From: GCA-2705995 sp965661625
GTDB taxonomy: Bacteria > Bacteroidota > Bacteroidia > Flavobacteriales_G > Salibacteraceae
Assembly (NCBI GenBank): GCA_965661625.1
Contig: CBFIEM010000007.1
Location: 62,001 to 126,000 of the forward strand
Length of the DNA stretch: 64,000 nt
Direction: 5' to 3'
Shown: positions 35,932-44,398 of the stretch, one piece after another
Layout: every line of letters begins with the position of its first letter
Numbering within the stretch: the first letter of the stretch is position 1
The notes under the pieces: model-generated
The model's input: only the letters and a program-made list of their open reading frames with translations
Databases searched by the model: none
What the model was told of the DNA's origin: nothing
Position numbers and translations under genes: made by a program

Positions 35932-36528
35932 TTAACTCGATTTCAATTCGGATTTGAATGCATCCCAAGCATTTGAAAGCTTGGATGATTTTTCCATGAT
36001 TTCTTCCCGAGTATCATGAGCATACGATTTCATTTCAGATTCAAGCTCTTCAACGCGATTCATTACGGCTTCACTCTTACGATTCCACTCGTCCTCAATC
36101 TGTTCCTTGCGGTAACTCATTTTGAGTCCTAAAATTTGAATGCGCATAGTTAAGTGATCCAGCTGGTTGCTCATTCGTTTTGAGAAAACGTCTGACTTGC
36201 GATTCATCTGATTGTAATAATCGCGCACTGCAATTAATTGCGTATTTAATGTTTCACGCTGGCGCTCGAGTTGATCTCGCGTATCTGCTTTTCCGAGTTC
36301 TGCCTGAACGCGCAATTCGTCTAATTTTTGATGTAAAGCTGTGACTTGTTCATCACCTTGCTCTTTTGCTTTTTTGAGCTCATCCATGCGCTCTTTTGTC
36401 CATGCCTTGATTTTCTCCTTCTCTTCTTCAATCAAGTCAACTGCATCTTCTTGGTTGTGTTTTACGAGTGATCGAATATCATCAAATACGTCACTCCACG
36501 CTATATCTTTAGTCTTATCTGAATTCAT
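35932..36528 (-). CDS. Coiled-coil protein, stress-response type
   Basis: The 198-aa protein is almost entirely charged heptad-type helix without cysteine, signal or membrane segment: VDLIEEEKEKIKAWTKERM, DELRVQAELGKADTRDQLER and EDEWNRKSEAVMNRVEELE. The overall look recalls the sll1863-type stress coiled-coil proteins, which is a resemblance and not a proven assignment. It lies next to dps and downstream of a receiver-Crp regulator, suggesting a stationary-phase or oxidative-stress gene. Confidence 0.65.
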   Translation of the reverse strand: MNSDKTKDIAWSDVFDDIRSLVKHNQEDAVDLIEEEKEKIKAWTKERMDELKKAKEQGDEQVTALHQKLDELRVQAELGKADTRDQLERQRETLNTQLIAVRDYYNQMNRKSDVFSKRMSNQLDHLTMRIQILGLKMSYRKEQIEDEWNRKSEAVMNRVEELESEMKSYAHDTREEIMEKSSKLSNAWDAFKSELKSS

Positions 36529-36588
36529 AATGTTAGTTTTTTTAGCTTTAGTAATGTGTTAATTCGCTGGTTATGGATAATTGATTGT

Positions 36589-37080
36589 CTAAGCTTCTTT
36601 GAGGTGGAAAGAATGCAACATCCAATGTGTTTTCTCCATTTTTTTCACCATTGAGTTCAACATATCAATGGTTCCGAAGTCCTCAATTGCAATTGCATCT
36701 TGTGTAGCCTTTTTGATGTATTTGACCAAGACTTCAAAATCACTTAACACCTCTTGTACCATTTTGTCGGCACTTAAATCACCGTGTACCTCTTCTATTG
36801 TTGAGTTTTCTAAATAATCGGTTAATGTACTCATGGGTTTCTTTCCAAAGATTCGAATGCGCTCGGCTATTTCATCAATATTAGCTTGAGTTTCATTATA
36901 CTGAGCTTCAAGTATTTCGTGAATGTCAAAGAATTCTGCTCCAGTAACGTTCCAATGAAATTTGCGCAATTTTTGGTAGTGAATGTGATAATTGGCCAGT
37001 AAAACATTCAGTTTTGAAACTACTTTTTCTGTTTCTTCTAAAGTGTATCCTAGTTTGGCGTATGTTTTTGATTCGTTCAT
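36589..37080 (-). CDS. dps: Dps/ferritin-like DNA-protection protein
   Basis: The 163-aa product is a four-helix ferritin-like protein. The Dps ferroxidase motif is in HWNVTGAEFFDIHEILEAQYNE (His, Asp and Glu across the dimer interface), and the C-terminal helix contains KKMEKTHWMLHSFHLKEA. Dps dodecamers oxidise iron(II) with peroxide and shield DNA. The gene lies between the coiled-coil gene and an exported lipoprotein in the same orientation, with 60-base gaps. Confidence 0.93.
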   Translation of the reverse strand: MNESKTYAKLGYTLEETEKVVSKLNVLLANYHIHYQKLRKFHWNVTGAEFFDIHEILEAQYNETQANIDEIAERIRIFGKKPMSTLTDYLENSTIEEVHGDLSADKMVQEVLSDFEVLVKYIKKATQDAIAIEDFGTIDMLNSMVKKMEKTHWMLHSFHLKEA

Positions 37081-37141
37081 TCTGATTCTAAAAATTTTAA
37101 ATGATTACTAATTTTTTCAGTGGTAGTTTGATGCGTCATTA

Positions 37142-37588
37142 CTATGACTCACGATCATCACTCTGCCCAAGCTCTTCTTGAGCGCGCTCAATTCCTTCTT
37201 CAACGTCTTTTGCTGCTGCTTCAAATCCGTCAGATAGTTTTCTAAATGATTGAATGGATGCCGTTTTAGCGTCTGAAAGGTCTTCTTCAAGTTGAGCTCG
37301 CTGCTTCGTGAGTTCCTTCAGTTGAGGTTGTAATTCAGCTTGAATTTCTTCTGACTCATGCGTTAATTGGCTTTTTACAGTTTCAATTTTTGCATCGAGA
37401 TTATTCAGTTGCGTTTGCATTTCTTCCTCCATTGCTGCACGCTTTGTTTCGGTAAATGCTTCAACGGTATCAGCAAGTTGTTCAGTTTGGTTCTCCACAT
37501 CGTTTAAAGAAGTGTCTGAACTTGATTCTTGATTATTTGTACAGGCAACTAAACTTATTGCTGCAATTATTGGAATTAGGGTTTTCAT
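37142..37588 (-). CDS. Small lipoprotein with a coiled coil
   Basis: The 148-aa protein has a lipobox (IIAAISLVACTNN) and a long charged helix (TKRAAMEEEMQTQLNNLDAKI ... LEEDLSDAKTA). Its helical pattern is like that of the soluble coiled-coil protein two genes away, so the two may be a cytoplasmic/envelope pair. No family was recognised. Confidence 0.65.
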   Translation of the reverse strand: MKTLIPIIAAISLVACTNNQESSSDTSLNDVENQTEQLADTVEAFTETKRAAMEEEMQTQLNNLDAKIETVKSQLTHESEEIQAELQPQLKELTKQRAQLEEDLSDAKTASIQSFRKLSDGFEAAAKDVEEGIERAQEELGQSDDRES

Positions 37589-37643
37589 ATTTCTTGGTTT
37601 TTTAGGTTATTAAAATTGATTGCGTAAAGTGTATTTTGGGCAA

Positions 37644-38120
37644 TTATAGTGGGCTAGGTCGTTCATTACCGTATCGGGTATACCAAGCGTGCTGCTCCTT
37701 TGAATCAGGATTTTCAACGTAGTCTACCCTGAAGAAACGTTCGCCACTTGGAGTTTTAACTTCCCACGCATTCTTCATCAAGTAATCGTGGTACGCACCA
37801 TCTTGATGTGCATCAATAAGCAATTCAGGCACATTTTCTTGTTGAAAACGGATTGCCTTCGTCACCAATAACATGTCTTTTCGGGCATGATTTACGGTTG
37901 CTTCCATTACAACACCTTGCGACAAGTATGTAATGCGAGCGTGTCTTTCGTTTACGTATTCGATGTCAGAAATCTGTTCTGCACGGAATAAGTTCGGGAA
38001 AGCGTTGGCGTAAACAATGCGCTCTTCTTCAAGATTAGCCACGTTATTAACGGGCTCTTGAGCGTAGCTGCTTACTAGTGCGGTAAAGGATAAAAGTATA
38101 AGTATGATAGGTATTCGCAT
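37644..38120 (-). CDS. Exported protein of unknown function
   Basis: The 158-aa product has a signal peptide (PIILILLSFTALVSSYAQ). The mature region is beta-rich and polar (VYANAFPNLFRAEQISDIEYV, RHARITYLSQGVVMEATVNHA). It has no lipobox and no recognised domain. It is the first gene downstream of the receiver-Crp regulator, about 100 bases away, and probably belongs to the same stress regulon (inference from position). Confidence 0.6.
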   Translation of the reverse strand: MRIPIILILLSFTALVSSYAQEPVNNVANLEEERIVYANAFPNLFRAEQISDIEYVNERHARITYLSQGVVMEATVNHARKDMLLVTKAIRFQQENVPELLIDAHQDGAYHDYLMKNAWEVKTPSGERFFRVDYVENPDSKEQHAWYTRYGNERPSPL

Positions 38121-38217
38121 TGTGCTTTTGTTTTAAGGATCTGATACAAAAGAGCACTAATGCTTTGGGAACTGCAGTGACCGCCGTCACTTGTAACTGG
38201 TGATTTAAATCACCGAA

Positions 38218-39231
38218 CTACCAATTTTGGGCGTCTTCAGCCAATTTGCTAGGGTTTTCGAGGGAAATTTCTGATCCATCCGTATCAATTAAGCCCGATT
38301 CTTTGAATTGTGATAGTGTTCGCACCAAGGATTCTTTGGTTGTGCCAACATAATGAGCTAAAGTTTTTCGCGAGAGTGAAAAGGATGTTTTTTGCTCACT
38401 TTCCATAAGTTCCAATAAAGTAAACGCAACCCGTTTAGGCACACTGTCGTAGGCTAATTGTTCCATATGATGCAAGTTTTCCCTTCCTTCGGCACTCACT
38501 TTTTCAAGCCATTTCAGTGCAAATGCATGATCGTGCAGCAATGCCTGCTGAAAATCTGTTGTAGGAATGCGCGATATAACCGTTTCACGTAAAGCCTGAG
38601 CAAATAGCTGATAATGCTCTCCTTGAACAGCCGCTAGGTATCCAAATACATCTCCCTTACCCCAAATATTCGCAATGTATTCTTTGTTATCGTCAGTTAT
38701 TGAATACTCTTTAACCATTCCGGTTTCAATAACATAGAGGTGTCTTGGAAAATCACCTGCCCTAAATATCCATTCTCGCTTGCGGTACTTTACTTGCCTA
38801 GCCTCAGCTAATAAGTCATCCCATTGACCTTTCCACTCATCCTTGCCCGGAACACGATTGCGTTTAGTTGTATTTAACCTGAGCTCAACTGCATTCAGCA
38901 ATTCACCACTGTTGTATGGTTTAGCCAAACAATCCGCCGCGCCTAAATTCATTGCTTTTCTAAAAGCAGGTTCATGCTCAGATCCTGAAAGTAAAATGAA
39001 CGGAATTACTTTGGTTTCAGGCTTCTTCTTTAAAAAACTCAAAACTTGAAAGCCATCCAAGCCAGGTATGTGTCCATCGCAGAGTATCAAATCGGGAAGG
39101 GATTCAGTAGCAGCCTGTATTCCAGCCTTTCCATCAGCTGCCGAAATCACCTCATGATTACTCAACTCTAAAAGTTCCTGAAGGTTCTCGCGCGTGCTTT
39201 TGTCGTCTTCAATGATTAGAATTACAGCCAT
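38218..39231 (-). CDS. Response regulator: receiver domain fused to a Crp-type DNA-binding regulator
   Basis: The 337-aa protein combines an N-terminal receiver domain with a Crp-like cNMP-binding roll (WIFRAGDFPRHLYVIETGMV) and a C-terminal winged helix (FSLSRKTLAHYVGTTKESLVRTLSQF). The receiver has IIEDDKSTRENL, phospho-acceptor Asp52 in LILCDGH and KPYNSG. It could be switched both by phosphorylation and by ligand binding. No histidine kinase lies next to it. The downstream minus-strand genes (exported protein, lipoprotein, dps, coiled coil) are the obvious candidate targets. A TAnnTTTG element is at 39288-39295. Confidence 0.88.
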   Translation of the reverse strand: MAVILIIEDDKSTRENLQELLELSNHEVISAADGKAGIQAATESLPDLILCDGHIPGLDGFQVLSFLKKKPETKVIPFILLSGSEHEPAFRKAMNLGAADCLAKPYNSGELLNAVELRLNTTKRNRVPGKDEWKGQWDDLLAEARQVKYRKREWIFRAGDFPRHLYVIETGMVKEYSITDDNKEYIANIWGKGDVFGYLAAVQGEHYQLFAQALRETVISRIPTTDFQQALLHDHAFALKWLEKVSAEGRENLHHMEQLAYDSVPKRVAFTLLELMESEQKTSFSLSRKTLAHYVGTTKESLVRTLSQFKESGLIDTDGSEISLENPSKLAEDAQNW

Positions 39232-39287
39232 GGAGTGAAGTTAAATCAATTTCGAGAGCTAATAGCTTTTCGACGTTAGGTCTCTAA

Positions 39288-39295
39288 CAAAGGTA
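39288..39295 (-). promoter_or_regulatory. TAnnTTTG promoter -7 element for the receiver-Crp gene
   Basis: The minus strand reads TACCTTTG, ending 57 bases before the ATG at 39231. Motif match only. Confidence 0.5.
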
Positions 39296-39643
39296 AATTT
39301 TTGAACAAAGGTGCAGGCATTTCAAGATGTAGAACCCCTTTTTCCGCAAGGGCAGAAGTGGTGCTATTTCTTGCGGGTTAATCCAAGGAAAGTCAATGTG
39401 CCTTCCGAAACTAGGCATAAAAAAATATGGGCACCTGCCTCCGGCAACGGGCTTTTCGCGCTACGCGGTAGCTTGCTTCAATCCCTGGTGCGTGCTTCGT
39501 ACGCTTCTAAAAGGGTACGCTTCTAAAGCGAATTCAACTTGTTTTCAAATGATTCGAATTCGAGGTTAACCGATGCCATTCACTGCTACATGATAACATG
39601 AAGGTTGCGGTGAGTATTTCGTTGAATTACGCGAAACGTTGGT
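39296..39643. repeat. Intergenic spacer with inverted and direct repeats
   Basis: This stretch of nearly 350 bases carries no convincing gene. It holds an inverted repeat CCGCAAG / CTTGCGG (39344-39350 with 39370-39376). Two copies of GTACGCTTCTAAA follow at a 16-base period (39499-39511 and 39515-39527), with small GC-rich hairpins around 39450-39500 in between. The composition is GC-richer than its surroundings. It looks like the remains of a dispersed intergenic repeat of the kind seen in Bacteroidota, but no second copy exists in the window to prove it. Confidence 0.4.
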
Positions 39644-40189
39644 TTAATGTCCGCACCTATGAACAATAATGGTTCGGTTATCTGTGTAGAAGCCAATGTA
39701 GTGCGACCTTGATTCGAATTGATGTGAGGCATAGTCCTTTTTTGTTGTAGGTATTTTAAGCGCCTCCTCCGCGTTTTCAAAGCAGCCACTTTTGCTGTAC
39801 AGACCTCCAAGTTCAAGGTTATGCTCTTCAACATTAGCGTATAGTTCATTAAACAAGGACTCAGGTAGCCGAATTACCGATGCTGTATTCACATCAGTTC
39901 GGAGCAGTCCGGTGTAGTCATAAGCAGTAGCTAACAGCTCAGCGTTAGCAGGTAATTCAGTGCCAGTTATCTCTTGAAAGTGAGCTTTGTACGTTGCTGT
40001 TGATGGTGGAAACTGCTGATATATAAGTATTATTAGCATAAACTGACCTGGGAGTATCGTTCCAATATTCAACCATTTGTTTTTTGTTCCGCGCTTAAAC
40101 AGTATTACTGCCAAACAGATGGTGCTGAGAAAAAGTAAAAATAGGAGGGTAGGATAAACCCAACCAATGCCAAGTATAGTCGAGATCAT
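39644..40189 (-). CDS. Membrane-anchored hypothetical protein
   Basis: The 181-aa protein has two hydrophobic segments at the N-terminus (PTLLFLLFLSTICLAVILF and LPGQFMLIILIY). A soluble domain of about 120 residues follows, ending HYIGFYTDNRTIIVHRCGH. No family was recognised. The codon pattern and two membrane segments argue that it is real. It lies about 50 bases beyond the stop of no other gene and 52 bases after the large TPR membrane protein, on the same strand. Confidence 0.6.
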   Translation of the reverse strand: MISTILGIGWVYPTLLFLLFLSTICLAVILFKRGTKNKWLNIGTILPGQFMLIILIYQQFPPSTATYKAHFQEITGTELPANAELLATAYDYTGLLRTDVNTASVIRLPESLFNELYANVEEHNLELGGLYSKSGCFENAEEALKIPTTKKDYASHQFESRSHYIGFYTDNRTIIVHRCGH

Positions 40190-40241
40190 AATCAGAGGTA
40201 ATTTAATTTAATCAGTGTCGGATGTCAAAATACAAAAAGGA

Positions 40242-42503
40242 TTAACCCCGTTCAATTCCACACTTTTCCAAGCAGCGAGCAATGTAATTGAGTTCTTCAC
40301 GGTTCATTCCAGGTCTGGCTTCAAAGCCATCTGCAAATGGAGCAAGCATGCTACACTCGTTGCGCTTACAATGGGCAAGCATAATGGCATGCCTTACATA
40401 CATGTCACTCGGCGCTAGTTTGTGGGCTTTATTCATATACTTAAACCAGTTTGCAATATGTCCGTTTGCTCCTTGCACATCGGTGCTTGCAAACATGTTG
40501 TAGCAATTTGCTAATAGCGTATACGCAAGCGACGATGGCTCGATTGCTATAGCCATTTCAAAGGCGCGCAATGCTTGCCCGTATTGTTGTTTTCTAAAAT
40601 ACACTTGGCCACGTCCCAACTGGGCTTCTGCATTTTCAGGATTGGTAGCAATTACCTCGGCAAATGCGCGTTCAGCTTCGTTGAGATAAGCAATATCCTG
40701 ATTTTGTTGATGGATACCCAGTAAAAGGTTGCCATAGCGCAAGCGCGCATCTACTCCAAATTCAGGGTCGTTCAAGACGGCTTGAGTAAGTTCTAGGGCC
40801 GTTTGATACTTACCTACTTGTTCAAAATAGGTGCTTCCCACAAGTTTAGTATGGTGGCGTTGATCATGGGTGCGCTCGTAGAAAGGGTTGAACACAGTAG
40901 TTAATGTTGCTAAGAACGGATGCGGCTCTTCTCGCACCACCGGTGAAAATTTGGGACGGTCACGCAATGAGCTCAGGCTGTTGCTTTTAGCAATTTCTTG
41001 TGATACATATACACAAGCTACAGCGTCAGCGTACACTGGAACCCAATCACTAGCATTGAATAAATAATTGTGAAGCGGGCCAAAATTCGGACGGTAAAGC
41101 ATCACGTAGTCAAACTGATACTTTTCGTGTTCGGCAGCAAAAGCGGCAGGTCTAAAAGCAACTTCAGTAAAACGTTGGAAGTGAGTCATCGGGAAAACGT
41201 CCAAATCGCGTAAATCAATGTACGATTCAAAATTTGGACGGAGTTCCCAGAGAAAATATGCCGAAGTGAGGTAGTCTGAAAAGCACCTTCCAGAAATGTT
41301 ATTTGCCTTAACAAATTGTGCAGCTCCAACGGGGTTTTTTATGGCGCTCACCTTAAGCCCATAACGCTCAGTTGGAGTAAATACCTTGTAATACTGGTTA
41401 GAAACTACTCCTGCATAAAATACCATTGCAACAAGTCCGGTTATTGCAGTAAATAAAACAGGACGGTTTAATCGCGCTAAAATGAGAATAGCAAAAACTG
41501 CGAAAATTGGCATGAGTCCAATAATAGCAAACGGTATATTCCGGTGCCCTGTTAGTCCTAAGTAGGTAAGCATCAAGGCAACCAAAGGAAGTCCAATGCC
41601 TATGCTTTGTATGAATTTTACGTTGCTTTTAACGGTTGTATAAACAATTCCCAAAACCGTTAATGCAAGCAGGAGAATAAAAATGTAGGGATCCTTGAAG
41701 CTGAAGTAATAATCAGCAGCATAGAATAAAGAATTCAGCTCAGAAGTGTAGTGGTTGCTACCAACTTGGGTAAAAATCACGTAGGGGTGAATGAGCATAT
41801 AGGGCCCGCGTGGATTTATACTTACAGCTAGCAAAGCAAGGCCACCTAGCAACAGCATTTTTTTGTTGAGTGGCGTCCATTTTAAAAAAACAGCTTCAAG
41901 AATATGGGCTCCCATAAATGCACCTATAAGCACCATTCCAGTTCCATAGGCTTCATGCATGTTTACCCAAAATACATTTAAAGGGATAAGCCAAAATAGG
42001 ATGTTGGACTTTCCAGAATAGCGCTGAATGACAAAGATTAAAAGCACAAGAGCTGTGAGCACATGTGAAGTCATTTCCGGCCTCAAGATCATGCGAAATT
42101 CTGTGGCAAAAAGAAATAAAACCAAACTGATCAAAATCCCTTCATGGTTCCAGGAAATGGATCTCTGCGTAACTAATTGATAGGTGTATTGAGCGGAACG
42201 CGCAACAATAACAAGAAGGAGAATATTTGCCAGAGCCTGCAAGAGTCCCATGCCTGGAGCTCCTAAAATAGAAGTTATCCAGAAAGCAATTAATTCAAAG
42301 AGCCACTTCACTGAAATCCAATCCCGACCGGGAAATGTAAATGAGAATACATCCTCAGTAGGGATGGACTGGTTCTCCCACATCCATTCTCCCACGCGAA
42401 ACATCCACCATAAATCAGGCTCACGAAAGCTTTTAAAGGCTAAAACGACTGCCAAAAGGGCGATGATACCGAAGGTGATTTTTTGCAAGCTAGATTGCTT
42501 CAC
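40242..42503 (-). CDS. Polytopic membrane protein with C-terminal TPR repeats
   Basis: The 753-aa protein has about eleven hydrophobic segments between residues 8 and 390, in the style of GT-C glycosyltransferase/mannosyltransferase membrane proteins. A periplasmic segment (EDVFSFTFPGRDWISVKWLFELIAFW) is present near residue 45. Residues about 560-750 form TPR-like helix pairs (AQLGRGQVYFRKQQYGQALRAFEMAI). I cannot name the substrate. The mixture suggests a glycan- or lipid-processing protein with a protein-interaction tail. It could be an O-glycosylation factor, but this is inference. Confidence 0.7.
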   Translation of the reverse strand: MKQSSLQKITFGIIALLAVVLAFKSFREPDLWWMFRVGEWMWENQSIPTEDVFSFTFPGRDWISVKWLFELIAFWITSILGAPGMGLLQALANILLLVIVARSAQYTYQLVTQRSISWNHEGILISLVLFLFATEFRMILRPEMTSHVLTALVLLIFVIQRYSGKSNILFWLIPLNVFWVNMHEAYGTGMVLIGAFMGAHILEAVFLKWTPLNKKMLLLGGLALLAVSINPRGPYMLIHPYVIFTQVGSNHYTSELNSLFYAADYYFSFKDPYIFILLLALTVLGIVYTTVKSNVKFIQSIGIGLPLVALMLTYLGLTGHRNIPFAIIGLMPIFAVFAILILARLNRPVLFTAITGLVAMVFYAGVVSNQYYKVFTPTERYGLKVSAIKNPVGAAQFVKANNISGRCFSDYLTSAYFLWELRPNFESYIDLRDLDVFPMTHFQRFTEVAFRPAAFAAEHEKYQFDYVMLYRPNFGPLHNYLFNASDWVPVYADAVACVYVSQEIAKSNSLSSLRDRPKFSPVVREEPHPFLATLTTVFNPFYERTHDQRHHTKLVGSTYFEQVGKYQTALELTQAVLNDPEFGVDARLRYGNLLLGIHQQNQDIAYLNEAERAFAEVIATNPENAEAQLGRGQVYFRKQQYGQALRAFEMAIAIEPSSLAYTLLANCYNMFASTDVQGANGHIANWFKYMNKAHKLAPSDMYVRHAIMLAHCKRNECSMLAPFADGFEARPGMNREELNYIARCLEKCGIERG

Positions 42504-42889
42504 GGTTCTATTTTGCGGGCAAGATAGAAAAGGTGGGAGGTTTATTCAAATGCAAAACACAACCTTGGCTTCAGATTAGGTGGATGGTGGAAGGTGTTTA
42601 GACCTATGGTTAATGTTTAACCTGAGCCAAAGTTGTGATCTACAGGAGAAAGTCCATGAGAAACTGACACAACTAAAGTATCCAGGTGTTGTGGTGCTGG
42701 TGAATTTCAAAAATTAACAATTCAAAACCAAAAAACTGATTATCAATGAATTAATGCTTTAAAAATGTTGGAGATATCCGTATTTATACGGATGAATTCA
42801 CGCTTGCGAGCGATTGGATTGTTCCGATGAAGTTAGAAGCGAGCTGTCCACCATGGATTTTTTCTAAATTGCATATAACCACGTCAATA
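42504..42889. other. Intergenic region upstream of the histidine kinase
   Basis: A spacer of nearly 390 bases. It contains GGTTAA-TGT-TTAACC (42608-42622), a short possible reading frame of 34 codons (42613-42717, ATG start, stop TAA; MFNLSQSCDLQEKVHEKLTQ at its start), and the perfect dyad at 42776-42793. Nothing else is recognisable. The short frame has ordinary codons but no ribosome site and no neighbour partner. Confidence 0.4.
42776..42793. promoter_or_regulatory. Perfect 8-bp dyad, candidate operator for the two-component pair
   Basis: The sequence ATCCGTAT-TT-ATACGGAT is a perfect inverted repeat with a two-base centre, 97 bases before the kinase ATG. LuxR-type response regulators bind such symmetric sites as dimers. 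It occurs once in the window. Binding is inferred from symmetry and position. Confidence 0.45.
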
Positions 42890-43720
42890 ATGAATGCCTT
42901 AGCCCAAACCCACATCCTGCTCATTGCAGTGCTGCTTTTTACGCTACTCAATGGCTTATTTTGGTATGCATGGCTATCACGTGTTTTTAAGCGCAAGTTT
43001 GAGCAGTTGCAAATTCAACCAAGACCTGTCAGCTCTGATGATATTATTTCCGAAACCATCACAAGTTCAGAAGTAGAGCGGGAGCGAGTTGCAGAAATTC
43101 TACATGATGACTTTGGTCCGGTACTCAGTTTATTGCGTAAAAACCTGATTGACTTTAAGCAAGAAACGGATGCTAGGAAATCGGTTCTAATAAACCAATA
43201 TGAGCAGAACATTCAATTGGTAAACGAACTCATCTATAAAATCAGAAACCTTTCCAAAGGACTTCAGCCCGCCGTGTTAAAATCATATGGGATTGCGGCT
43301 GCAGCAGAGGACTTCGTAGATTTTATGAATAACTCTACGTCCATTCAAGTCAATTTTAATTTTTATTCTAAAAACGATACGCGCCTTCCTTTTGAGGTAG
43401 AACTGGTTTTGTACCGAGCTTTGCAAGAAGGCATAAATAATTCGTTTAAACATGCCAACTGCTCACAAGTAGATGTAACATTACACCTAAATACACCTGC
43501 ATTCTTACTTGAAGTAATGGATGATGGGATAGGTATAGAGCAAGGTGCTCATCATGCTGGTATTGGTTTACTTACCATGAAGCATCGCGTTGCCTACATC
43601 AATGCCATAATGGAGGTTGTTCATGAGCAAGGTAGTGGAACCGTATTGCGAATTAGATCTCGAAATTACATTCAAGACCATGAGCACGATAAAAGAAGAA
43701 ATAAGGGTGATGCTGGTTGA
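42890..43720 (+). CDS. Sensor histidine kinase (NarL-type partner, HisKA_3)
   Basis: From ATG 42890 the 276-aa kinase has one N-terminal membrane helix (ILLIAVLLFTLLNGLFWYAWL). The phospho-acceptor His72 is in VERERVAEILHDDFGPVLS. The ATP-binding domain has RALQEGINNSFKHANCS (N box), LEVMDDGIGI (G1) and GIGLLTMKHRVAYI (G2). It has almost no extracellular sensor, so the signal may be intracellular or membrane-borne. The longer frame from 42827 would add a non-signal tail. Its end overlaps the response-regulator gene by 41 bp. Confidence 0.9.
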   Translation: MNALAQTHILLIAVLLFTLLNGLFWYAWLSRVFKRKFEQLQIQPRPVSSDDIISETITSSEVERERVAEILHDDFGPVLSLLRKNLIDFKQETDARKSVLINQYEQNIQLVNELIYKIRNLSKGLQPAVLKSYGIAAAAEDFVDFMNNSTSIQVNFNFYSKNDTRLPFEVELVLYRALQEGINNSFKHANCSQVDVTLHLNTPAFLLEVMDDGIGIEQGAHHAGIGLLTMKHRVAYINAIMEVVHEQGSGTVLRIRSRNYIQDHEHDKRRNKGDAG

Positions 43721-44348
43721 TGATCACCGGCTTTTCTCTAAAAGCATTGACCAATTCTTAAACCGCTATCGAAGGTTTTACATTTTGGATTTAATGCATG
43801 ATGGGTCAAGTGCGTTGGATTATTTGGCTTCCGGTAGGGTACTTCCACAAGTAATGTTATTGGATATTGCCATGCCACACACAGATGGTTACCATGTATT
43901 AAAAACCGTAAAAAAGAAGTGGCCAGAGATTCGGGTTATTATGCTCTCCATGTTTGATTCACCGAAGAACATCATGGAGGCAATTGGTCACGGAGCTAAT
44001 GGATATTTAGACAAAACCATAACTCATGATGAGTTGGTTACAGCCATTGATACAGTAATGGAAGATAAACCGTATTACAGTCAAATGGCACAACAAATTG
44101 TAAGTAGGAATGTAAGCTTGAACTTGGGCTCTCATACAAACTTTGGAACCACCCAGCCATTGACATCCACTGAACTAAAAATATTAACCTACATCTGCGA
44201 TGAACTTACCAACGGTGAAATCGCAGCCGAATTAAATCGCAGCAGACGTACCATTGAAACAATTCGCAAATCCATTATGGTTAAAACAGGTTCAACCAAC
44301 ACGGCGGGCTTGGTAAAATACGCGTATAAAAATGGTTTGGTAGAATAA
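43680..44348 (+). CDS. Response regulator with LuxR-type DNA-binding domain
   Basis: The 222-aa protein has a receiver domain with phospho-acceptor Asp62 (VMLLDIAMP) and a LuxR-type helix-turn-helix (LTSTELKILTYICDELTNGEIAAELNRSRRTIETIRKSIMVKTG). It is the partner of the kinase whose gene it overlaps by 41 bp. ATG 43680 (MSTIKEE) is taken as start; a frame from 43617 would overlap the kinase by 104 bp. A dyad 97 bases upstream of the kinase is a candidate self-regulatory site. Followed by a terminator. Confidence 0.9.
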   Translation: MSTIKEEIRVMLVDDHRLFSKSIDQFLNRYRRFYILDLMHDGSSALDYLASGRVLPQVMLLDIAMPHTDGYHVLKTVKKKWPEIRVIMLSMFDSPKNIMEAIGHGANGYLDKTITHDELVTAIDTVMEDKPYYSQMAQQIVSRNVSLNLGSHTNFGTTQPLTSTELKILTYICDELTNGEIAAELNRSRRTIETIRKSIMVKTGSTNTAGLVKYAYKNGLVE

Positions 44349-44378
44349 AAAAAGGCGACCATCACTGGGCGCCTTTTT
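44349..44378. terminator. Terminator between the response regulator and the transaldolase-family gene
   Basis: The stem AAAGGCG / CGCCTTT (44351-44357 with 44370-44376) is flanked by an A-run on the left and a T-run on the right, so it can serve both facing genes. Confidence 0.8.
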
Positions 44379-44398
44379 CAATAAGTTGCACATAAAAA

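Noticed and set aside
39311..39526. A 71-codon plus-strand frame in the repeat spacer.
   Set aside because: It is built mainly from the repeats themselves, has no ribosome site and no protein-like pattern.
42608..42622. GGTTAA-TGT-TTAACC as a Crp site.
   Set aside because: Symmetric but short and AT-rich; too likely by chance to claim a regulator.
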